Origin: Gammaproteobacteria bacterium
GTDB lineage: Bacteria; Pseudomonadota; Gammaproteobacteria; Steroidobacterales; BM003
Reading direction: 5' to 3'
DNA: 5,856 nucleotides
Assembly: GCA_026193125.1 (NCBI GenBank)
Contig: JAPHSC010000382.1
Coordinates: 1 to 5,856 of the forward strand
The notes under the pieces are model-generated. The model saw nothing but the letters and a program-made list of their open reading frames with translations, did no database searches and was not told where the DNA came from. The first letter of the stretch is position 1. Every line of letters begins with the position of its first letter. Below are positions 1-5,515 of this stretch, piece after piece. Both the position numbers and the translations under genes were made by a program.

Positions 1-1
1 A

Positions 2-214
2 GACCTGATCAGGATAGCGCTGTCCAGCGCAGCCAGGATGGCGATGGCCCCCATGCAGGATTACCTGTCTCTTGGATCCGGGGCCCGCATGAACGTACCC
101 GGCACATCAAGCCACAACTGGCGCTGGCGAATACTGGACTCCCAGATCACACCCGGTCTGTGTGAATCGATCAGCAAGATGGTGGAGGCCAGCGGCCGGG
201 GTCCGGCCGACTAG
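2..214 (+). CDS. malQ: 4-alpha-glucanotransferase (amylomaltase), C-terminal fragment
   Basis: Only the last 70 codons are in the window; the gene starts upstream and ends at TAG 212-214. MalQ is a cytoplasmic GH77 enzyme that transfers alpha-1,4-glucan segments between maltodextrins. In the glycogen cycle this recycles the short oligosaccharides left by phosphorylase. The call rests on the family's C-terminal signature: a segment reading MAMAPMQDYLSLGSGARMN, followed directly by VPGTSSHNWRWRI. The RMNxPGTxxxNWRW block is highly conserved in MalQ and forms part of the barrel near the active site. The three catalytic acids lie upstream and cannot be seen. About 30 residues follow the NWRW motif, a normal tail length, so the 3' end looks intact. 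Its position just before glgCABP, on the same strand, fits a shared role. The frame is open from the first base, so no start can be given. Confidence 0.9.
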   Translation, partial: DLIRIALSSAARMAMAPMQDYLSLGSGARMNVPGTSSHNWRWRILDSQITPGLCESISKMVEASGRGPAD

Positions 215-222
215 ATCTCCCG

Positions 223-236
223 GGCTGGGCTCAGCC
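223..236 (+). other. Small GC-rich hairpin just after malQ
   Basis: GGCTG (223-227) pairs with CAGCC (232-236) around a four-base loop, beginning 8 bases after the malQ stop. No T-tract follows; the next bases are G/C-rich. It therefore lacks the form of an intrinsic terminator. It could protect the malQ mRNA 3' end or mean nothing. Whether malQ and glgC share a transcript cannot be decided from this. Confidence 0.25.
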
Positions 237-276
237 GGTGGCCGGGCCGGGGCTTGAGCGGTCAGCAACTCGCGTA

Positions 277-286
277 ATGTGCACAT
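277..286. promoter_or_regulatory. Perfect 10-bp palindrome, possible operator
   Basis: ATGTGCACAT is an exact inverted repeat about 30 bp upstream of the candidate -10 box at 316-321, which would place it around -42 to -51. That is a plausible position for an activator or repressor site. It lacks the TGTGA-N6-TCACA spacing of a CRP site, and no other regulator is recognised. A 10-bp palindrome can arise by chance, so this is a weak call. Confidence 0.2.
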
Positions 287-292
287 GGAATA

Positions 293-321
293 GTGAGGCG
301 ACGGCCGTGGTGCTCTACAAT
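293..321 (+). promoter_or_regulatory. Candidate sigma-70 promoter for the glg operon
   Basis: TACAAT at 316-321 matches the TATAAT -10 consensus at 5 of 6 bases. With 17-bp spacing, the -35 position holds GTGAGG (293-298), which matches TTGACA at only 3 of 6. A promoter this weak at -35 would probably need an activator. Transcription would start near 326-329, giving a leader of about 130 nt before glgC. The call is moderate to weak because the region is GC-rich and TACAAT is the only A/T-rich hexamer of good quality in it besides GATAAT at 426-431. Confidence 0.35.
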
Positions 322-326
322 GGCAG

Positions 327-348
327 TTGCCCTTTCAGGACGGTGCAA
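327..348 (+). promoter_or_regulatory. Leader hairpin with GGA in the loop, candidate CsrA/RsmA site 1
   Basis: TTGC (327-330) pairs with GCAA (345-348). After a bulged T344, CC (331-332) pairs with GG (342-343). The loop is TTTCAGGAC and exposes AGGA at 337-340. A GGA in the loop of a short hairpin is the known recognition form for CsrA/RsmA, and CAGGAC fits the core of the binding consensus. It would lie at the very 5' end of the mRNA if the TACAAT promoter is used. The stem is short, so this is inference from pattern. Confidence 0.35.
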
Positions 349-364
349 GGTGAGCGATCTCGCC
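349..364 (+). promoter_or_regulatory. Leader hairpin, 6-bp stem with tetraloop
   Basis: GGTGAG (349-354) pairs with CTCGCC (359-364) around the loop CGAT, with one G-U wobble. It directly abuts the hairpin at 327-348. It has no GGA in its loop and no T-tract after it, so it is neither an obvious CsrA site nor a terminator. It may simply help to fold the leader. Confidence 0.3.
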
Positions 365-400
365 ATCCGGTTTTCGGGTCCGAGTGGCGGTTGCGCCCAG

Positions 401-423
401 CCAGCGTCTTTGGGATGACCTGG
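401..423 (+). promoter_or_regulatory. Leader hairpin with GGGA in the loop, candidate CsrA/RsmA site 2
   Basis: CCAG (401-404) pairs with CTGG (420-423) and GTC (406-408) pairs with GAC (417-419), leaving C405 as a bulge. The 7-bp stem carries an 8-base loop, TTTGGGAT, with GGA at 413-415. The loop resembles the GGAU core of the CsrA consensus. It lies 23 bases upstream of the Shine-Dalgarno GGA (446-448), a distance at which a CsrA dimer could bridge both sites. This is the best-formed hairpin in the leader. The protein and its binding are inferred, not seen. Confidence 0.4.
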
Positions 424-445
424 CCGATAATGGCCCTTAAAGGCT

Positions 446-451
446 GGAGAG
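446..451 (+). promoter_or_regulatory. glgC Shine-Dalgarno, overlapping a third GGA motif
   Basis: GGAGAG sits 7 bases before ATG 459, a good spacing, but only 1 base before ATG 453. It therefore favours 459 as the true start. AAAGG at 439-443 could serve 453 instead, with 9-base spacing. GGCTGG (442-447), which includes the first bases of this site, is complementary to CCAGCC at 397-402, so the site could be sequestered in a long-range stem. Confidence 0.55.
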
Positions 452-458
452 TATGTTT

Positions 459-1739
459 ATGAATGACCAGCACCACGAAGATTCGCGCTTTGTCAGCCGC
501 CTGACCCGAAATACCCTTGCACTCATCCTGGCGGGCGGGCAGGGTTCCAGACTGCATGAGTTGACCCGATGGCGTGCGAAGCCGGCCCTGTATTTTGGTG
601 GCAAGTTCAGAATCATAGATTTTCCTCTGTCCAACCTGATCAACTCCGGGATTCGGCGCATTGGTGTGTTGACCCAGTACAAGGCGCATTCACTGATCCG
701 TCACCTGGTGCAGGGTTGGTCGAAGTACCAGATCAGCAACCGTGAGTTTGTCGAAATTCTGCCTGCCTCCCAGAGGGTCGGTGGTGAATGGTATCGAGGG
801 ACTGCGGACGCCGTGTACCAGAACCTGGACGTTATTCGCGATCACGACCCGCAGCACGTGCTGATCCTGGCCGGCGATCATGTGTACACCATGGATTACG
901 GTCCATTCCTGGCGGCGCACTCGGAAGCCGAGGCGGATATGACGGTGTGTTGCCTGGAGGTGCCGATCGCCGAAGCGGCCGGTGCGCTGGGTGTAATGAC
1001 CGTGGACGAGAACGGGCGGGTGGTCGATTTCAACGAGAAGCCGGAACATCCCACACCCATTCCCGGCAAGGATGGTATTTGCCTGGCCTCCATGGGTAAC
1101 TACGTGTTCAACACCGGTTTTTTGTTTGAGCAGGTGATCAAGGACGCCGACACGCCGAGTTCCCATCACGATTTCGGCAAGGACATCATTCCGTCGATTA
1201 TCCAGAAATACCGGGTGTTCGCTTATCCATTTCGGGACCCGAAGACCAAGGAACAGGCCTACTGGCGCGACGTGGGAACCCTGGACGCGTTCTGGGAAGC
1301 CAATATGGAATTGGTTTCCGTGTCTCCCCAGCTCAATCTTTACGACAAGTCCTGGCCGATTCAGACCTTCCAGGCGCAATTTCCTCCGGCCAAGTTTGTA
1401 TTTGATGAGCCCGATCGTCGAGGCGAAGCGATTCAATCCATGGTCTCGGGCGGGTGTATCGTCTCTGGCGCCCTGGTGAGAAATTCTGTGTTGTTTTCCA
1501 ATTGCGTGGTGAGGTCCTACAGTCGTGTGGCGGATTCAGTGCTGTTACCGGATGTGTTGGTAGGACAAGGCTGCGAGATTCGGCGGGCGATCATTGATCG
1601 CGGCACCGAAATGCCCGATGGGACCAAGGTCGGCATAGACCTGGAGGCTGACCGGGCCCGCGGTTTCAGGGTGACGGAATCCGGCCTGACCCTGGTGACC
1701 CCGGATATGCTGGGTCAAACCATGCATTTCACACGGTAA
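459..1739 (+). CDS. glgC: Glucose-1-phosphate adenylyltransferase (ADP-glucose pyrophosphorylase)
   Basis: GlgC makes ADP-glucose and pyrophosphate from ATP and glucose-1-phosphate, the committed and usually allosteric step of glycogen synthesis, as a cytoplasmic homotetramer. The protein has 426 residues (E. coli 431). The N-terminal nucleotidyltransferase domain shows LILAGGQGSRL near residue 22, RAKPALYFGGKFRIIDF at 39-55, WYRGTADAVYQN from 111, AGDHVY with the metal-binding Asp140 (E. coli Asp142), and NEKP with the sugar-phosphate Lys194 (E. coli Lys195). YWRDVGT is at 258-264. The last ~120 residues form the left-handed beta-helix. Trp38 replaces E. coli Lys39, a fructose-1,6-bisphosphate contact, so activator choice may differ; the sequence looks closer to the Agrobacterium type. 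ATG 459 was chosen for its spacing from GGAGAG; ATG 453 would add two residues. glgA follows after 6 bases in the same frame. Confidence 0.96.
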   Translation: MNDQHHEDSRFVSRLTRNTLALILAGGQGSRLHELTRWRAKPALYFGGKFRIIDFPLSNLINSGIRRIGVLTQYKAHSLIRHLVQGWSKYQISNREFVEILPASQRVGGEWYRGTADAVYQNLDVIRDHDPQHVLILAGDHVYTMDYGPFLAAHSEAEADMTVCCLEVPIAEAAGALGVMTVDENGRVVDFNEKPEHPTPIPGKDGICLASMGNYVFNTGFLFEQVIKDADTPSSHHDFGKDIIPSIIQKYRVFAYPFRDPKTKEQAYWRDVGTLDAFWEANMELVSVSPQLNLYDKSWPIQTFQAQFPPAKFVFDEPDRRGEAIQSMVSGGCIVSGALVRNSVLFSNCVVRSYSRVADSVLLPDVLVGQGCEIRRAIIDRGTEMPDGTKVGIDLEADRARGFRVTESGLTLVTPDMLGQTMHFTR

Positions 1740-1745
1740 GCCGGA

Positions 1746-3317
1746 GTGAGCGCAGTACAGCATAAGCGCATCCTCCTGGTTGCCGCAGAAAACGGGGCAT
1801 TTCCAGGCGGCAAGGTTGGTGGAGTCGGGGACGTCATCAAGGGTCTGCCGCCGGCCCTGGCCGACCTGGGTTGGCAGTCGACGGTCATTACGCCCGCCTA
1901 TGGTGTGTTCAACGAATTGCCGGGCAGTGAGCGGGTGCTTGAACTCTCCCTGCCCTTTGCAGGCAAGACCGAAAGCCTCGAACTTTTCCGGGTGCCCGGA
2001 CCCGATAGGCGGGTTACCCACCTGGTACTGGAGAATCCGCTATTTTCACCCCAGGGACCGGGCAAGATTTACTGCCACGATGGATCGGAGCGGCCGTTTG
2101 CCACCGACGCCACCAAGTTCGCCCTGCTGTGTGCGGGGGTTGCGGCCTATCTGGGGCAATCGCATCAGCTGCCGGACGTGGTGCACCTGCACGACTGGCA
2201 CGCGGCGTTGTACCTGGCGCTGAGGGCGTTTGATCCCGGGTATTCCAGGCTGCGCCAGGTGCATACGGTCTACACTATTCATAACCTGGCGTTACAGGGC
2301 ATTCGACCCTTGCGCAATGACCCCTCGGCCCTGGAGTCCTGGTTTCCTGATCTTGATTACGATCTGCGTGCGCTGGGCGACCCGCGCTACGCCGATTGTG
2401 TGAACCCCGTAGCAGCGGCCATACGCCTGGCGGACGGAGTGAATACCGTGTCTCCCAGCTACGCCAGGGAAATCCTGCGACCCAACGATCCAGCGCTTGG
2501 ATTTCACGGCGGCGAAGGTCTGGAAGACGATCTGAACCGGGCTGAAACCGGTTCGAGGTTGACAGGGATACTCAACGGTTGCGACTACCCCGAGCACCTG
2601 CCGGTACCCCCAAGATGGCGCAGGTTGCTGGATGCGATTGAGGACCAGGCTGAGCGATGGAAGCTGCAAGGCAGCCTGTCAGAGACCGAGTTGGACGTCA
2701 TGCGCAAGAAGGTGAATGCATTGCGTGGGGGCAGACCGGCCAATGTGTTAACCGGCATAGGCCGGGTGAGCGCGCAAAAGGTCGAGCTATATCTGCAAAG
2801 CACCCGTGATGGCCGTTCCGCACTGGAGGCTATCCTGGATGGCCTGGGCAATAATGGATTGCTGATCTTGCTGGGCAGCGGCGAAGGCGAGCTTGAAGGA
2901 CAAATCGCCCGTTGCGCTGCCGAACGGCCAAATCTTCTTTACCTTCGCGGTTACTCCGAAACCCTGTCCGAGCTCATGTATGCCACAGGTGACCTGTTTC
3001 TCATGCCCAGCAGCTTTGAACCTTGTGGTATCAGCCAGTTACTGGCGATGGCCAGCGGTCAGCCCTGCGTTGTGCATGCGGTTGGTGGCTTGAAGGACAC
3101 CGTGGTGCATGGTGTGAGCGGGTTTGTGTTCGATGGCGCCTCATCGACGGAAAAGGCAGATAATTTCGTCTCCGCGGTGTCGCAGGCCCTCGCTTTGAAG
3201 CGCGCCAGTCCAGGTCAGTGGGCCGGAATCCGGGCGCGAGCCGCAGAGCAGCGCTACACCTGGGCGCTTGCCGCCAGGCGCTACCAGGAGGAGGTCTATG
3301 GACATCCTGGAGACTGA
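1746..3317 (+). CDS. glgA: Glycogen synthase (ADP-glucose type, GT5), divergent subgroup
   Basis: GlgA transfers glucose from ADP-glucose to the non-reducing end of alpha-1,4-glucan. The protein has 523 residues, longer than E. coli GlgA (477). The GT5 starch-synthase domain starts at once: GGKVGGVGDV at 21-30 holds the ADP-glucose-binding Lys23 (E. coli Lys15). HLHDWHAALY is at 147-156 and YTIHNLALQG at 176-185. The GT-B C-terminal domain has GRVSAQK with Arg340 and Lys345 (E. coli Arg300, Lys305) and SSFEPCG with catalytic Glu425 (E. coli Glu377). Key residues are kept but nearby motifs are unusual: KVGGV for KTGGL, QKV for QKG, HAVGGLKDTV for RRTGGLADTV. The region between LNGCDYPEH (277-285) and residue 335 is unlike E. 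coli. GTG 1746 is the only usable start, since the same frame has the glgC stop two codons upstream. No good Shine-Dalgarno is present, so coupling to glgC translation is likely. Confidence 0.93.
   Translation: MSAVQHKRILLVAAENGAFPGGKVGGVGDVIKGLPPALADLGWQSTVITPAYGVFNELPGSERVLELSLPFAGKTESLELFRVPGPDRRVTHLVLENPLFSPQGPGKIYCHDGSERPFATDATKFALLCAGVAAYLGQSHQLPDVVHLHDWHAALYLALRAFDPGYSRLRQVHTVYTIHNLALQGIRPLRNDPSALESWFPDLDYDLRALGDPRYADCVNPVAAAIRLADGVNTVSPSYAREILRPNDPALGFHGGEGLEDDLNRAETGSRLTGILNGCDYPEHLPVPPRWRRLLDAIEDQAERWKLQGSLSETELDVMRKKVNALRGGRPANVLTGIGRVSAQKVELYLQSTRDGRSALEAILDGLGNNGLLILLGSGEGELEGQIARCAAERPNLLYLRGYSETLSELMYATGDLFLMPSSFEPCGISQLLAMASGQPCVVHAVGGLKDTVVHGVSGFVFDGASSTEKADNFVSAVSQALALKRASPGQWAGIRARAAEQRYTWALAARRYQEEVYGHPGD
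3286..3294 (+). promoter_or_regulatory. Strong Shine-Dalgarno for glgB inside the glgA 3' end
   Basis: AGGAGGAGG contains the full AGGAGG consensus with GGAGG (3287-3291) 6 bases before ATG 3298. It decides the glgB start: an in-frame TTG at 3268 would lengthen the protein by 10 residues but has no comparable site. In glgA these bases encode residues near its C-terminal RRYQEEVYG. Confidence 0.8.
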
Positions 3318-5502
3318 TCGGCAGGCGCACAGCCAGGCACTGGAAGCGCTGGCGGGCGGCCGCCATGGAGATCCCTTCTCCATACTGGGAATGCATCGTG
3401 TTGGCACTGGCGAGCGTGTCGTTCGCTGCCTGCAGCCTGGTGCCGCCGGGGTCTTGCTGGTAGATATCGATGGCACTGTGCTGGCGCCCATGCGGAAGCT
3501 TCACGCGCAGGGCATATTCAGCGCCCTGGTGCCGGCCCGCAAGCGGCGTTACCTGCTCAGGGTGGAATTCGAGGATGGGTCAAGTCTGGATCTGGAAGAT
3601 CCTTACCGTTTTCCGACCCTGCTAAGTGAATTGAATCTGGGCCCGGGCGGCAAAGACTGGGGCGGCCTCTGGAAAATCCTGGGGTCGCATGCTGACACCA
3701 GCCTGGGCGTGCAGGGAACGCGTTTCGCGGTGTGGGCGCCCAATGCTTCGCGGGTCAGCGTGGTGGGGAATTTCAACGCCTGGGACGGGCGCAGACACGT
3801 CATGCGGCTACATCCCGCACAGGGCGTGTGGGAGATTTTCCTTCCCGGCCTGGGTCAGGGCGAGCTGTACAAGTTTGAAATACTCGACAGCAAGGGCAGG
3901 CTGCTGCCTTTAAAGGCCGATCCCTTCGGGCACTATTTCGAATCACCACCGGGCAACGCGTCCATAGCCTATGAAAGTCGCTATCGATGGTGCGACAAGA
4001 GCTGGATGGCGCAGCGTTCCAGTGTGCCGGCCCTGGATCAGCCGATAAGTATTTACGAGGTGCACCTCGGTTCCTGGCGCCATGCGGCCGATGAAGGTGG
4101 CGTGAGCTATCGCAAGCTGGCGCGAGAGCTGGTCGATTACGTGCGGGACATGGGCTTTACCCACGTGGAACTGATGCCGGTTTCCGAGCATCCTTTCGGC
4201 GCCTCCTGGGGTTACCAGCCTATCGGTATGTTCGCGCCGACCTGCAGGTTTGGGGACCCGGATGATTTTCGCTATTTCGTCGACCGCTGCCACATGGCCG
4301 GCATTGCGGTGATCCTGGACTGGGTGCCCGCGCACTTTCCCAGTGATCCTCACGGCCTGGCCAGGTTTGACGGCACCGGCCTGTATGAGCACGAGGACCC
4401 ACGCAAGGGAGAACATCCCGATTGGGGCACCCTGGTGTTCAATTATGGCCGCGATGAGGTGGTCAATTACCTGATCAGCTGTGCCCTGTACTGGATAGAG
4501 GAATTTCACATTGATGCCTTGCGCGTGGATGCCGTGGCCTCGATGTTGTACCTGGACTATTCACGCAAGCCGGGCCAATGGGCACCCAATAAATTTGGTG
4601 GCAACGAGAACCTGGAAGCCGTCGCATTCCTGCGTAAATTGAACGAGGCCCTGCATGCCCACGGCGCCAGTTCATATGCCGAAGAATCTACCGCCTGGCC
4701 CGGCGTATCTCGCCCGACCTATAGCGGCGGCCTGGGGTTTACTTACAAGTGGAATATGGGTTGGATGCACGACACCCTGGTCTACATGAAAGAAGACCCG
4801 GTACACCGCAAGTATCATCATGAAAAAATGACTTTCGGCATGATCTACGCATTCAGTGAAAACTTCGTGCTGCCCCTGTCCCACGATGAGGTTGTGCATG
4901 GCAAGGGTTCGCTACTCAATCGTATGCCGGGTGACGACTGGCAACGCTTCGCCAACCTGCGTGCCTATTACGCGAGCATGTTCTGCCATCCGGGAAAAAA
5001 ATTGTTGTTCATGGGTGCGGAACTGGCGCAGCAGCGAGAGTGGAGCCACGACAGGGAGCTGGATTGGTCCTTGCTGAAACAACCTCTGCACCTGGGCACA
5101 CAGAAGCTTGTCCGCGACCTTAACCGAATATACCGCGACACTCCCGCCCTGCATGAGATAGATTTTTCGCCGGAAGGTTTCGAGTGGATTGATTCGGAGG
5201 ACCGGGACAACAGTGTGTTTTCCTGGTTACGCAAGGCGCGGGACGGAAGCTTCGTGGTCTGCGTAATCAATTTCAACCCGGTGATCCGCAGCCCGTACCG
5301 AGTGGGCGTTCCGGCGCCGGGTGATTACCGGGAGCTGATCAATACCGACGCCACGATCTACGGTGGTAGTGGTGTGGGCAACCTGGGTGGGGCCTCAGCC
5401 GTGGCCATTCCCGCGCACGGACGACCCGCGTCGCTCGAATTGACACTGCCGCCGCTGGCTGCGCTGATATTTGAACCGCTGGCAAACAAGGCGGATGCAT
5501 GA
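3298..5502 (+). CDS. glgB: 1,4-alpha-glucan branching enzyme (GH13)
   Basis: GlgB cuts an alpha-1,4 chain and rejoins it through an alpha-1,6 bond to create branches. The protein has 734 residues (E. coli 728), so it is full length with the long N-terminus. The N1 domain is about 23-110, starting at HGDPFSILGMH. The CBM48 module is about 125-228, with FAVWAPNASRVSVVGNFNAW. The GH13 barrel runs from ISIYEVHLGSW (250) to about 610, and a beta-sandwich C-terminal domain follows, ending in LTLPPLAALIFEP. All catalytic residues are present: nucleophile Asp411 in DALRVDAVASM, acid/base Glu462 in AEES, and Asp530 in LSHDEVVHGKGS, matching E. coli Asp405, Glu458 and Asp526. Region I DWVPAHF holds Asp341 and His346. 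It overlaps glgA by 20 bases in another frame, which implies coupled translation. Nothing is missing or broken. Confidence 0.97.
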   Translation: MDILETDRQAHSQALEALAGGRHGDPFSILGMHRVGTGERVVRCLQPGAAGVLLVDIDGTVLAPMRKLHAQGIFSALVPARKRRYLLRVEFEDGSSLDLEDPYRFPTLLSELNLGPGGKDWGGLWKILGSHADTSLGVQGTRFAVWAPNASRVSVVGNFNAWDGRRHVMRLHPAQGVWEIFLPGLGQGELYKFEILDSKGRLLPLKADPFGHYFESPPGNASIAYESRYRWCDKSWMAQRSSVPALDQPISIYEVHLGSWRHAADEGGVSYRKLARELVDYVRDMGFTHVELMPVSEHPFGASWGYQPIGMFAPTCRFGDPDDFRYFVDRCHMAGIAVILDWVPAHFPSDPHGLARFDGTGLYEHEDPRKGEHPDWGTLVFNYGRDEVVNYLISCALYWIEEFHIDALRVDAVASMLYLDYSRKPGQWAPNKFGGNENLEAVAFLRKLNEALHAHGASSYAEESTAWPGVSRPTYSGGLGFTYKWNMGWMHDTLVYMKEDPVHRKYHHEKMTFGMIYAFSENFVLPLSHDEVVHGKGSLLNRMPGDDWQRFANLRAYYASMFCHPGKKLLFMGAELAQQREWSHDRELDWSLLKQPLHLGTQKLVRDLNRIYRDTPALHEIDFSPEGFEWIDSEDRDNSVFSWLRKARDGSFVVCVINFNPVIRSPYRVGVPAPGDYRELINTDATIYGGSGVGNLGGASAVAIPAHGRPASLELTLPPLAALIFEPLANKADA

Positions 5503-5507
5503 AGGAG
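5503..5507 (+). promoter_or_regulatory. glgP Shine-Dalgarno
   Basis: AGGAG lies immediately after the glgB stop and 8 bases before ATG 5516. Two in-frame TTG codons (5510, 5513) precede the ATG but are too close to this site, so ATG 5516 is preferred. Confidence 0.6.
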
Positions 5508-5515
5508 AATTGTTG

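Noticed and set aside
223..236. Intrinsic terminator after malQ
   Set aside because: There is a 5-bp GC stem but no T-tract after it.
277..286. CRP site upstream of glgC
   Set aside because: The palindrome has TGTG and CACA fused without the 6-bp spacer between TGTGA and TCACA, so it does not fit CRP.
426..431. GATAAT as a -10 box close to glgC
   Set aside because: It matches TATAAT at 5 of 6, but no reasonable -35 exists 15-19 bp upstream. It also lies in the loop of a GGCC/GGCC hairpin, so a leader role is just as likely.
315..689. Minus-strand frame covering the leader and start of glgC (124 codons)
   Set aside because: Two thirds of it is antisense to conserved GlgC sequence, and the remainder covers the leader hairpins. 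No recognisable protein features.
690..1436. Long open frame on the minus strand across glgC (248 codons)
   Set aside because: It is antisense to a well-supported gene with conserved motifs. Its translation is rich in Arg, His and Val with no recognisable domain, as expected for the reverse frame of GC-rich coding DNA.
3268..3297. Extended GlgB start at TTG 3268
   Set aside because: TTG is a rare start with no Shine-Dalgarno at the right place, while ATG 3298 has an excellent one and gives the usual family length.
3943..4509. Minus-strand open frame across glgB (188 codons)
   Set aside because: It lies wholly inside the GH13 catalytic region of glgB. No domain or ribosome site supports it; it is a codon-bias shadow.
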